From JBBRFH01 sp038224615 (GTDB lineage: Bacteria > Planctomycetota > Phycisphaerae > Tepidisphaerales > Tepidisphaeraceae), in assembly GCA_038224615.1 (NCBI GenBank), contig JBBRFH010000007.1, forward strand, positions 1 through 31,169: DNA of 31,169 nt, read 5' to 3'. Below, piece after piece: positions 8,845 to 16,539 of the stretch (position 1 is its first letter; each line of letters opens with the position of its first letter). The position numbers and the translations under genes are program-made. The notes under the pieces were generated by a model that saw only the letters and a program-made list of their open reading frames with translations, was not told the origin of the DNA and searched no databases.

Positions 8845-8952
8845 CCCCTCATTGCCTCTAAGCCTCTTTGCCTCATTGCCTTTTTTCAGCGAGGCAATGA
8901 GGCAGGGAGGCGTAGAGGCACAGACGCATAGAGGCATAGAGGCAATGAGGGG
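8845..8952. repeat. Long inverted repeat between the BNR gene and potA
   Basis: The left arm 8845-8880 pairs with 8893-8952 around a loop that opens with six T. Both arms are made of GAGGCA / GAGGCAATGAGG words. The right arm is 24 bases longer because of extra copies of GCATAGAGGCA. The element fills the space between the converging stops at 8825 and 8970. Confidence 0.85.
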
Positions 8953-8969
8953 TGAAATCGATCCTGAAT

Positions 8970-10040
8970 TTAGTCCTCGATGAGCACAACGTCCTCGGGG
9001 TGCAACTGGCACCACACCCGATCGCCGCGATGGACGGCGAGTTCCATTTGGCCTTCGTTGGCGACGAGGACGGTCAATTCGAGGCCGCCGTCGGTGCGGA
9101 CGGTCAGCTCGTCGATCGCGCCTTTGAACAGTTCCTCTTCAACGGTCACCGCGAACGCATTTTCGCCGTTGGGGCGGGCGTTGGTGAGGTTGATCTTCTC
9201 CGGGCGGATGCTGACGAGCACGCGCGCCGCGTCGGTCGAGAGCTCGCGGGCGCGCACCTCGAGTTCCAGTCCGCCTTCAAGTTTCAGGCGGACGAGGTCG
9301 CCCATTCGGCCGAGGATCGTGCTCTCGATGATGTTGGCCAGACCGATGAAGTTCGCGACGAACTGCGTCTTCGGCCGGTGGTAGATCTCCTCGCAATCGC
9401 CGAGCTGCTCGATCCGGCCCTTGTTGATGACCGCGATCCGGTCGCTCATCGTCAGGGCTTCCTCCTGGTCGTGCGTGACGAAGACGAAGGTGATGCCGAG
9501 CTTGGTCTGCAGCCGCTTCAGTTCGACCTGCATCGAGTGCCGCAGCTTGGCATCCAGCGCCGACAGCGGCTCGTCGAGCAGCAGGACCTTCGGGCGATTG
9601 ACGATTGCTCGGGCAAGCGCGACGCGTTGCCGCTGTCCGCCGGAGAGTTGGTGCGGCTTGCGGTCTTCCATGCCGGTGAGCGCGACCATCTGCACCGCAT
9701 CGTTGACGCGCGTGTCCATCTCCGCCTTGGCGACCTTCTTCATTCGCAGGCCGAACTCGATGTTCTCGCGGACGGTCAGATGCGGGAAAAGCGCGTAGCT
9801 CTGGAAGACCTGGTTGACCTCGCGCCGGTAAGGCGGGGCCGCGGTGACATCGACGCCGTCGAGCAGCACCTGGCCGTTGCTGGGCGTCTCGAAGCCGCTG
9901 ATCATCCGCAGCATGGTCGTCTTGCCGCATCCGCTGGGCCCGAGCAGTGTCAGGAACTCGCCGGGTTTGATCGACAGGTCGACCGAATCCACCGCGGTAA
10001 AGCTGCCCCAGCGCTTGCTCACTTGCTTGAACTCGACCAT
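8970..10040 (-). CDS. potA: Polyamine-type ABC transporter ATP-binding protein
   Basis: The ATPase that drives an importer of the spermidine/putrescine class, on the cytoplasmic face of the inner membrane. Visible are Walker A (GPSGCGKTT, about residue 35), the Q-loop region (NQVFQSYALFPHLTV), the ABC signature LSGGQRQRVALARA, Walker B (VLLLDEPLSALD), the H-loop (FVTHDQEEALTMSDR) and a C-terminal TOBE-type domain (VSIRPEKINL). The predicted length of 356 residues fits PotA. The sequence GGGAG lies about 10 bases before ATG 10040 but directly against an upstream in-frame ATG at 10049, so I prefer 10040; the difference is three residues. It is on the opposite strand from potC-potD-potB and about 1 kb away. 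PotA-like ATPases for other solutes look similar; the PotD neighbour supports the polyamine call. Confidence 0.9.
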   Translation of the reverse strand: MVEFKQVSKRWGSFTAVDSVDLSIKPGEFLTLLGPSGCGKTTMLRMISGFETPSNGQVLLDGVDVTAAPPYRREVNQVFQSYALFPHLTVRENIEFGLRMKKVAKAEMDTRVNDAVQMVALTGMEDRKPHQLSGGQRQRVALARAIVNRPKVLLLDEPLSALDAKLRHSMQVELKRLQTKLGITFVFVTHDQEEALTMSDRIAVINKGRIEQLGDCEEIYHRPKTQFVANFIGLANIIESTILGRMGDLVRLKLEGGLELEVRARELSTDAARVLVSIRPEKINLTNARPNGENAFAVTVEEELFKGAIDELTVRTDGGLELTVLVANEGQMELAVHRGDRVWCQLHPEDVVLIED

Positions 10041-10117
10041 TGGATTCATTCTCCCGTCGAAGATAACCGCGAAGGCAGGTGGGACGCGAGGAAATCGGCA
10101 CGAGCGACATTGAGCGA

Positions 10118-10165
10118 GTGGCGTGATGAGTGTGACGTGAACAAGGTGCCTTGCTCACGCCACAC
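10118..10165. repeat. Inverted repeat sharing a core with the hrpA-serA element
   Basis: The 17-base arms 10130-10146 and 10149-10165 pair with 2 differences and almost no loop. The sequence GTGGCGTGATGAGTGT at 10118-10133 is identical to 2915-2930, so the two elements belong to one dispersed family although their right-hand arms differ. It lies upstream of potA, about 80 bases from its start. Confidence 0.75.
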
Positions 10166-10450
10166 GTCGTCCCTACAGCGTCACCATCATCACCTTCGGC
10201 TCGGTCATTTCTTCATTCGCAAACTCAATCCCCGCACGGTCGTGGCGGGGTGAAGGGCTGTCTGGCTCGCCGTGTCGGTCACGCTTCTGGCACGGACCTC
10301 GCCGCGGCGGGAAGATCCTTCACTTCGTTCAGGATGACAGCGCGGCCGAAGCCGCTGTCCTTGACGGCGCCATCTTGATTTGCCCCGTGGCCGGACGGCA
10401 GTGTCGTGCGTACCATCGGGACACGATTTCACAAACGAAGGAACACGCAC
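10166..10450. other. Intergenic region between potA and the OsmC gene, no gene seen
   Basis: With the element just before it, this forms a divergent gap of about 400 bases. It contains a bulged hairpin, CCCCGC at 10230-10235 with GCGGGG at 10245-10250, and a stretch around 10314-10340 reading GATCCTTCACTTCGTTCAGG that resembles dispersed words seen in many unrelated genomes. Promoters for both flanking genes should lie here, but I found no pair of hexamers good enough to name. Confidence 0.4.
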
Positions 10451-10882
10451 ATGGCAACGAGCAAAGCAACGGCGAACTGGAAGGGCGACCTCAAGAGCGG
10501 CACCGGGCAGATGGCCTTGGGCAACGGCGCGTTCAAAGGGCCATATAGCTTCAGGACACGGTTCGAGGGCGCACCGGGTGCGAACCCGGAGGAGTTGATC
10601 GCTGCGGCGTTGGCCGGCTGTTTCTCGATGGCGTTGTCGGCGGGTCTGGGCGGCGCGGGATTCACGCCCACCAGCATCGACACCAGCGCCGAAGTCGTGC
10701 TGGACAAGGTGCCGGACGGCTTTGCGATCACGGTCATCCGGCTGACGAACGAAAGCATCGTTCCCGGCATCAGCGAAGCCGACTTCGGCAAGATCGCCGA
10801 GCAGACCAAGTCCGGCTGCCCGGTTTCCAAGGCGCTGGTCGGTACAAAGATCGAACTGAAGGCGACCCTGAAGCAGGGATGA
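10451..10882 (+). CDS. osmC: OsmC/Ohr-family peroxiredoxin
   Basis: A 143-residue protein of the OsmC/Ohr superfamily, which reduces organic hydroperoxides with a pair of cysteines in the cytoplasm. Both expected cysteines are present: LAGCFSMAL near residue 60 and KSGCPVSKAL near residue 125. The start is ATG 10451, preceded by GAAGGA with 9 bases between; it gives MATSKATANWKGDLKSGTGQ, the usual OsmC N-terminus. An upstream in-frame ATG at 10406 lacks a comparable site. The overall pattern (GANPEELIAAALAGC) favours the OsmC branch over Ohr. It sits between the separated parts of a polyamine transporter. Confidence 0.9.
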   Translation: MATSKATANWKGDLKSGTGQMALGNGAFKGPYSFRTRFEGAPGANPEELIAAALAGCFSMALSAGLGGAGFTPTSIDTSAEVVLDKVPDGFAITVIRLTNESIVPGISEADFGKIAEQTKSGCPVSKALVGTKIELKATLKQG

Positions 10883-11041
10883 TCCGATGCGTACACGGGT
10901 AACCCGCCCGTAGTCGAAGAATGAAAAAACGACACGGGTTTGTCCGTTGCGCCACCGACGAATAGCTTCTGCGGATGAAATCCCAAGCGGACAACGCCGC
11001 TGTTACCGTGGGGGATTTTCTTTGCTCCATTGCGCCGCGCC

Positions 11042-12130
11042 ATGTATACGCTAAATCCCGTGGCGACATTGGATTACCGAGCGTCATCCGTACCCCTCGG
11101 CAAGCGCCTTCGCCGACTGTGGCCGCGCGGGATGCGACGCGTCAACTGGATGCTCGGTTTGTGGAGCGTCCTGGTGATGCTTTTTCTCTATGTGCCGATC
11201 GGCATCCTGGTGATCTGGTCATTCAACAACATGGTCTACGACACGCGCTGGCACGGCTTCACCACGCGCTGGTACGAAGCATTCTGGGAGCGCAGCATGT
11301 ACGACCTGCGCGAGTGGGCCGGCGACGATCATCCGACGCTGCAGCGCGCCGCCGACGCGCTCGGCGCCAACGCCAAACCGCCGGCGCTCAAGGGCACGCC
11401 CAACGCGGTCGGCACACAGATCAAGACCTTGCGTGAAGGACTGGTCAACAGCCTCTTCGTAGGCTCGATCGCGACGGCGCTTGCGGTGGTGCTCGGCACG
11501 GTCAGCGCGTGGATCACCTTCAAGTACAAGTACCCGCTGCACGGCGCGCTCAATACCCTGGTCGCGGTCCCGATGATTGTGCCCGAGATCATCATGGGCG
11601 TGAGCCTGCTGATGTTTTTCGGGCTGGCCAGTCCGTATTTCGAGCCGATCGGGGGCTCGATGGACAGGGCGTGGCTCTCAGTCGCCCATCGCTTCACGGC
11701 CGATCCATACGTGACCAACATGGCGCACGCGTTCGATCGCGGTTTCGTGGCGATCATCATCGCGCATGTGACGTTCTCGTTCCCGTTCGTGATGGTGACG
11801 ATCCAGGCGCGCCTCGCCGGCATCGACCCGGCGCTCGAGGAGGCGGCAATGGACCTCGGCGCGACGCCGGCGACAGCGTTCAGGAAGGTGATCGTGCCCT
11901 ACCTGATGCCGGCGATCATCAGCGGGACGCTCATGGCGTTCACGCTGTCACTCGACGACTTCGTCGTCACGTTCTTCGTCAAGGACGGCGCGTCCGAGAC
12001 GCTCCCGATCCGCATCTACGGCGGCGTGAAACTCCCGCCGGCAATGCTGCATGTGATCTCAACGATTATGATCGGCATCACCGTCGTGATGGTTATGCTG
12101 TCGGAACTGGTGAAGCGACTGAATCGATGA
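11042..12130 (+). CDS. potC: Polyamine-type ABC transporter permease with enlarged first periplasmic loop
   Basis: Inner-membrane permease of the PotC type. The first membrane segment (about 36-61, LGLWSVLVMLFLYVPIGILV) is followed by SFNN and W-x-G-F, as in PotC. The ATPase-contact EAA loop is clear (LEEAAMDLGATPATAFRKV), followed by the terminal membrane segments (TLSLDDFVVTFFV). It is 362 residues against about 264 in E. coli. Much of the excess is a polar segment of about 50 residues (about 84-133, DLREWAGDDHPTLQRAADAL and on) inserted before the core helix SLFVGSIATALAVVLG; the N-terminus is also about 30 residues longer. ATG 11042 is chosen; a TTG at 11030 is possible and no clear ribosome-binding site decides. 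The gene heads the potC-potD-potB group. Confidence 0.9.
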   Translation: MYTLNPVATLDYRASSVPLGKRLRRLWPRGMRRVNWMLGLWSVLVMLFLYVPIGILVIWSFNNMVYDTRWHGFTTRWYEAFWERSMYDLREWAGDDHPTLQRAADALGANAKPPALKGTPNAVGTQIKTLREGLVNSLFVGSIATALAVVLGTVSAWITFKYKYPLHGALNTLVAVPMIVPEIIMGVSLLMFFGLASPYFEPIGGSMDRAWLSVAHRFTADPYVTNMAHAFDRGFVAIIIAHVTFSFPFVMVTIQARLAGIDPALEEAAMDLGATPATAFRKVIVPYLMPAIISGTLMAFTLSLDDFVVTFFVKDGASETLPIRIYGGVKLPPAMLHVISTIMIGITVVMVMLSELVKRLNR

Positions 12131-12140
12131 AAGAGCAGAT

Positions 12141-12250
12141 CGCAAAGGCGCAAGGGACGCGAAAGAATCCGAATGACGAACCGGCCGGATCGGATTTCTG
12201 GTTTCGCCATTCGGATTTTTACCGACATCGGTTTTTTCGCGCCTTCGCGG
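12141..12250. repeat. Nested inverted repeat between potC and potD
   Basis: The inner arms 12162-12182 and 12200-12220 (words like AATCCGAATGACGAA) pair imperfectly. The outer arms 12141-12161 and about 12232-12250 (CGCAAAGGCGC with GCGCCTTCGCGG) pair outside them. The element fills most of the 156-base gap. In an RNA covering potC-potD-potB it would form a large stem between the cistrons. Confidence 0.7.
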
Positions 12251-12286
12251 CTGTGTTCGGTTGAATGAAACTTACTGGAGGTCTCT

Positions 12287-13324
12287 ATGACTTGGTTCGC
12301 AAAGATCGTGGCCGCTGCGGTGGCCGTTTGTTCGGTGGGTATCGCGTCGACCGTCGCAAAGGCGGCGGATCAATTGAACCTGTTCGCGTGGTCGGAGTAC
12401 GTGCCGCAGAGCGTGCTTGACGGCTTCAAGAAAGAGACGGGCATCATCGTCAACTACGAGGCCTACGACAGCAATGAGACCATGCTCGGCAAGCTGCTCG
12501 ACAGCGGTGCCAAGTACGATCTCATCCAGCCGTCGGAGTATGTGGTCGAAGCACTGATCAAGGAAGGTAAGCTGATGCCGATCGATCACGCCAAGCTGCC
12601 CAACCTCAAGCACCTCGACCCAGCCTTCATGAAGATGTCGCACGACCCGGGCCTGAAGTTCTCGGTGCCGTGGATGAGCGGCACCGTCGGCATTGTTTAC
12701 AACACCGAGAAGGTGAAGGAGCCGATCAAGGGCTTCAAGGACGTCTTCAGCGGCAAATACAAAGGCCGCATCGTCGCGGTGGATGACAGCCGCGAAATCA
12801 TCTCGTGGGTGCTGGCAACGCAAGGCAAGAACTGCAACGACATCACCGACGCCACGCTGGAAGGCGTCCGCCCGGTGCTGAAGAACTGGCTGCCGCAGAT
12901 CAAGCTTTACGACAGCGACAGCCCCAAGACCGCGTTGCTCAACGGCGACGTTGATGTGGGCGTGGTCTGGTCGGGCGAGGGCGCGACGCTGCTCAACGAC
13001 GAGTCGAAGAAGTTCAAGTGGCTGCTGCCCGAAGAAGGGGCCCATCGCTTTATCGACAATCTGGCGATCCCCAAAGGTGCCCCGCACGCCGACGCGGCGC
13101 ACAAGTTCATTGACTACATCCTCCGGCCGGAAGTCAGCGTGCTGATCAGCGAAGACTTCCCCTACACCAACCCCAATCTCGATGCCCGCAAGAAGCTGGA
13201 CGACAAGGCCCGCACCAACGCAGCCAGCTATCCCGCCGACGACGCCAAGCTTGAATTGTTCAAGGACATCGGCGCGATGGGATCGAAGGTGGACGAGGTG
13301 TTCACCGCGGTCAAAGGGCAGTGA
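12287..13324 (+). CDS. potD: Spermidine/putrescine-type periplasmic binding protein
   Basis: A 345-residue secreted solute-binding protein of the PotD type. A signal peptide is evident (KIVAAAVAVCSVGIASTVAKA, cleavage near AKA-AD at about 25-26). The mature start DQLNLFAWSEYVPQSVLDGF, then YDSNETMLGKLLDSGAKYDL and VPWMSGTVGIVYNTEKV, match the family closely. It has no lipobox cysteine, so it is probably a soluble periplasmic protein. A good ribosome-binding site (CTGGAGG) precedes ATG 12287. Closely related proteins bind other small cations or compatible solutes, so the ligand is inferred. Long palindromes lie on both sides of the gene. Confidence 0.93.
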   Translation: MTWFAKIVAAAVAVCSVGIASTVAKAADQLNLFAWSEYVPQSVLDGFKKETGIIVNYEAYDSNETMLGKLLDSGAKYDLIQPSEYVVEALIKEGKLMPIDHAKLPNLKHLDPAFMKMSHDPGLKFSVPWMSGTVGIVYNTEKVKEPIKGFKDVFSGKYKGRIVAVDDSREIISWVLATQGKNCNDITDATLEGVRPVLKNWLPQIKLYDSDSPKTALLNGDVDVGVVWSGEGATLLNDESKKFKWLLPEEGAHRFIDNLAIPKGAPHADAAHKFIDYILRPEVSVLISEDFPYTNPNLDARKKLDDKARTNAASYPADDAKLELFKDIGAMGSKVDEVFTAVKGQ

Positions 13325-13438
13325 ACGGTTGTACCGATGGTGGTTCGTGATTCGTGGGCAGTGGTTCGTGGAGCCGAGCGATGAAATCGATCATCCGCTT
13401 TTCACGAACCACCCGCCACGAATCACGAATCAACCGTT
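13324..13438. repeat. Inverted repeat filling the potD-potB gap
   Basis: The main arms 13342-13370 and 13403-13431 pair with about 4 differences and are made of TTCGTG/CACGAA words (GGTTCGTGATTCGTG). An outer perfect 8-base pair, AACGGTTG (13324-13331) with CAACCGTT (13431-13438), closes the structure. It runs from the last base of the potD stop to 3 bases before the potB ATG, so the whole intergenic space is this one element. Confidence 0.85.
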
Positions 13439-13441
13439 GCC

Positions 13442-14827
13442 ATGCCGGCTGAAACGACACTAGCATTTGACACTCCCGGCATCGGCCGCCCGCCGCGGCT
13501 GATGGCGTGGGTGTTGCTTGCGCCGCTGCTGCTGTGGCTGGTGCTGTTCGTTGTGGTGCCGACGATCATCATGATTGTTGTCAGTGTCAGCCGGCGCGAC
13601 CAGAGCCTCGGCGAGGTGATCTACGGCTGGCCGACGCTGGAGAACTACGGCAAGGTTTTCGGTCGCGGCACGGTGTGGCCGCTCTTGATCGCAGGCGCCG
13701 CGGGCGCGGCGGCGACTGCGGTGAGCGCCGCAGTGGCAATCGCATGGGAGAAACTGCGCGACCAATTACTCTCCGCCGCCGCCGCCGCCTGGCCGGTCGC
13801 AGTCTGCCTGATCCTCATCGCGCCGGCGGTCGTCTTTGACCTCGTCGCGTTTCCGCGCTTTGTCGACTCGGTGGATTTTTCGATCATCGCCTCCGGTTCC
13901 CCCGCCGAGGCCCGCGCCGATTTTTTACACGGCGTGCGACTGTCGCTGCTCCTGGTCCCGCTGTGCGGCATGCTCGCGTCGGCGGTCATGTGGAGCCTGA
14001 TCGCGCCGGCGGCACACACGGTTTTGCCCGGCTCCCGGCGTCTGCCGATCGCGTTCGGCATCGCCGTCGGCGTGGGCGTCTTCTGGGCCATCCTCAACCT
14101 CATTCTCCTTCTGCACGTCCGCGAGAGCGACTTCGCGTCGCTGCCGCTGATGCTGATCGTCAAGGAATCGCAAAAGCTCAAGGTCCTCGTCGTCAGCGTC
14201 AACTACGCCGCGTTTTCAACGGCGATCTGCGCGATAATGGGCTACCCCGTCGCCTACTTCATCGGCAAGGCGCCCGAGCGATGGCGCAACGTGTTGCTGA
14301 TGTTCGTGATGATCCCCTTCTGGACCAGCTTCCTGGTCCGCACCTACGCGTGGGTGACCATCCTCCGCCAGGAGGGCGTGCTCAATTCGCTGCTGCTCAA
14401 CCTGGGCTGGATCAGCGATCCGCTGGACCTCTACCCCTCGCAGACCGGCGTAATGATCGGGCTGGTCTACACCTATCTGCCGTTCATGATCCTGCCGATT
14501 TACACCAGCATCGAACGGCTGGACAACGCGCTGATCGAGGCGGCGTTCGACCTCGGAGCGTCGCCGCTGCGGGCGTTTCATGGGGTGGTTTTCCCGCTCA
14601 CCAAGCCGGGAATTGTCGCAGGCATCCTGCTGGTGTTCGTGCCCGCGATCGGCATGTTCGCCGTCAACGACATCCTCGGCGGACAGCGCGAGACGCTGAT
14701 CGGCAACGAGATCGAACAGCAGTTCGGCGTCGCGCGCGACAAGCCCTTCGGCGCCGCGCTGGGAATGATCCTGCTGCTGGTTTTCATTGCGACGTACTAC
14801 CTCGCAACGCGACGACGGCCGACGTGA
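13442..14827 (+). CDS. potB: Polyamine-type ABC transporter permease with extra membrane segments
   Basis: Inner-membrane permease of the PotB type, 461 residues against about 275-285 for the family. The first helix (about 21-49, MAWVLLAPLLLWLVLFVVVP) and the periplasmic W-P-T-L-E-N-Y motif (63-69) are normal. The usual core then resumes at about 247 (KVLVVSVNYAAFSTAICAIM), with FWTSFLVRTYAW and the EAA loop at about 366-386 (IEAAFDLGASPLRAF). Between them, residues about 76-245 form an insertion with around four hydrophobic segments (near 78-101, 112-137, 163-189 and 201-226). No ribosome-binding site is visible before ATG 13442; the preceding bases belong to the 13324-13438 inverted repeat. 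Confidence 0.9.
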   Translation: MPAETTLAFDTPGIGRPPRLMAWVLLAPLLLWLVLFVVVPTIIMIVVSVSRRDQSLGEVIYGWPTLENYGKVFGRGTVWPLLIAGAAGAAATAVSAAVAIAWEKLRDQLLSAAAAAWPVAVCLILIAPAVVFDLVAFPRFVDSVDFSIIASGSPAEARADFLHGVRLSLLLVPLCGMLASAVMWSLIAPAAHTVLPGSRRLPIAFGIAVGVGVFWAILNLILLLHVRESDFASLPLMLIVKESQKLKVLVVSVNYAAFSTAICAIMGYPVAYFIGKAPERWRNVLLMFVMIPFWTSFLVRTYAWVTILRQEGVLNSLLLNLGWISDPLDLYPSQTGVMIGLVYTYLPFMILPIYTSIERLDNALIEAAFDLGASPLRAFHGVVFPLTKPGIVAGILLVFVPAIGMFAVNDILGGQRETLIGNEIEQQFGVARDKPFGAALGMILLLVFIATYYLATRRRPT

Positions 14828-14897
14828 TTGACCTCCCACAACGCGGTCCGGCGTACGCGCGGATGTCGTAGACGATCGCCGGCGGCACGTCGGCAGA

Positions 14898-16238
14898 TCA
14901 CGCCACGCGGGCGCGCGGACCGGGGGCTGCGGGCTTGGCAGTGGCGTCCTCATTCAACACGCGTTCGCCGCGGACCCGCTTAAGCACGCGGCGATGCTGC
15001 TCGCGGTACTCGGCACCACGCGCCGCAGGTGCGAACGTCCGGCCGCGCTCGGCGGCGCCGTGGCTTTTGGCGGCGAGCAGTTCCGGGTTCTCGTACCACT
15101 CGCGCATCACCTTTGCCAACGCGTCGACCACGGCATCGGGCGTGGTTTCCTCGTTGATCGGAATGAGGTGCCCGCACTCAGGCGTCACCAGCATCGCGGG
15201 GGTCAGGTGGTCAAGCGTGATGACCGGAACGCCGGCCTGCATGATCTCGCAGAGTACGCCCTGGCTGTCGCGCAGCACCATGTGTACGCAGGCGTCGGCG
15301 CGGGCAACGGTCTTCACGCCTTCGAGGTGTCCGATGTCGCCGACGAGCTGCACGCGGTCGGCCACGCCGAGCTCACTGGCAAGGTCTTCACAACTCTGAC
15401 GCAGCGCGCCGTCGCAGACATGGATGAAGCGCGCGTTCGGCAACCTGGCCTTGGCGAAGGCGCGGATGGTGAGGTCGACGCCGCGGTAGTAACTCAGCCC
15501 GCCGCAACTGGCGAAGGTGAACGGCGCGGTGCGGTCGCGCGTCTGCCGCGCTTCAATCGCGGCGGCGGTCACCGATTCGCTACTGCTGGAGGAGGCGGAG
15601 AAGAGCTCGAGGTTCGGATTCCCGTAGGCCCGCATGTGCGTTTCGGCCGCCGGAATGCTCGCCAGCAGCAGGTGGGCGTCGCGGATATTACGAACCAGGA
15701 ACGGATCGCGACGCCAGATCGCCCGGCCGATATATCGCAACGCATCCGAAAATTTTCCGTAAACCGGTGACTGGTTGCGGAAATTCTTCGGCAGCACTTC
15801 CCCGCCACCGACCGGTCCGAAAATGAACCCGACCCCGCGCTTCGCCAGCGTCGCGCCCGCTGACGGCATCCACCAGCGGCATAGCGAGACGTGCTGGACA
15901 AGATCGAATTTCACCTGTGCATGCAACCGTCGCACCGCGCGGGCGGCCCAGAACTGCCACAAGTAATAGTAGAGGTTGAACAACGAGTAGAAGCTCTTGC
16001 GCGTCCACTCCAAGAACCGGGGCAGCTTGACGTAGGTAACGTGGATCGGATGGAACGGGTGCTGGTCGCGAAGATATCGGTCCAAGGCCTCGCGGCAGTC
16101 GTCGTGGACGATGACCCAGACCGGTTGCGTGCGCGACATCTCTTCGACGTAGCTCCATCCGAGGCCCCACTCGCTCCCGCGGCCTGGCTCGCAGCAGAAA
16201 GCGATGTACAGCATTTTGTATGTCTGGATGTCGTTCAC
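14898..16238 (-). CDS. GT4-type glycosyltransferase
   Basis: A 446-residue two-domain glycosyltransferase with the GT-B fold, probably adding a sugar to the polysaccharide made by the adjacent locus. The N-terminal EPGRGSEWGLGW, the middle FIFGPVGGGEVLP and the C-terminal sugar-nucleotide region (ASCGGLSYYRGVDLTIRAF; DSQGVLCEIMQAGVPVITLD) are typical of GT4. The position usually holding the first Glu of the E-x7-E motif is Asp here. I choose GTG 16238, preceded by GAGGTG, because the conserved N-terminus starts a few residues later; a longer frame from 16361 has no family-like sequence. It is transcribed away from the export cluster. The donor and acceptor sugars cannot be told. Confidence 0.85.
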   Translation of the reverse strand: MNDIQTYKMLYIAFCCEPGRGSEWGLGWSYVEEMSRTQPVWVIVHDDCREALDRYLRDQHPFHPIHVTYVKLPRFLEWTRKSFYSLFNLYYYLWQFWAARAVRRLHAQVKFDLVQHVSLCRWWMPSAGATLAKRGVGFIFGPVGGGEVLPKNFRNQSPVYGKFSDALRYIGRAIWRRDPFLVRNIRDAHLLLASIPAAETHMRAYGNPNLELFSASSSSSESVTAAAIEARQTRDRTAPFTFASCGGLSYYRGVDLTIRAFAKARLPNARFIHVCDGALRQSCEDLASELGVADRVQLVGDIGHLEGVKTVARADACVHMVLRDSQGVLCEIMQAGVPVITLDHLTPAMLVTPECGHLIPINEETTPDAVVDALAKVMREWYENPELLAAKSHGAAERGRTFAPAARGAEYREQHRRVLKRVRGERVLNEDATAKPAAPGPRARVA

Positions 16239-16539
16239 GCAGGCACCTCGAAATTCGTCCTCAGTCCAGCAGCGCGAACCCGTGCTGTCTCGCACACTGT
16301 GCGCGCACGATCGCCTGGATGGGAGGCAAATCGGCGAGATTGAGGCGCGACTTAATGACATTCCCCTTTTATTTCGCCATTATACCCGGCGCAAGCGTCA
16401 CAGGCCGCGCAGAGAGATTTATCGGGCGGAATTCATACTTCATCCGCGTGCGGATTGGCTCGATGAACGGGACGAGGCGAGGCACAGTCTTAGCGTACGT
16501 CCAGAATTGCCCCGTCTTTTGACCTGAAGAGGAATGCCC
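16239..16539. promoter_or_regulatory. Divergent control region of the polysaccharide locus
   Basis: About 300 bases between a minus-strand glycosyltransferase and the plus-strand export operon. An AT-rich island at about 16350-16386 stands out from the GC-rich surroundings. On the minus strand it contains a perfect TATAAT (16384-16379), but without a recognisable -35 box at the right distance. I see no hexamer pair for the plus strand. The region also has no palindromic element, unlike most other gaps in the window. Confidence 0.35.

Noticed and set aside
8893..8952. Tandem GAGGCA words as a possible CRISPR array
   Set aside because: Repeat units are 6-12 bases without spacers of regular length, and they pair with the opposite arm.
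8952..10253. Plus-strand open frame of 433 codons
   Set aside because: It lies opposite potA, which has all ABC ATPase motifs.
10314..10340. GATCCTTCACTTCGTTCAGG word as a mobile repeat
   Set aside because: Only one copy in the window and no flanking duplication; it resembles dispersed words in other genomes but this cannot be shown here.
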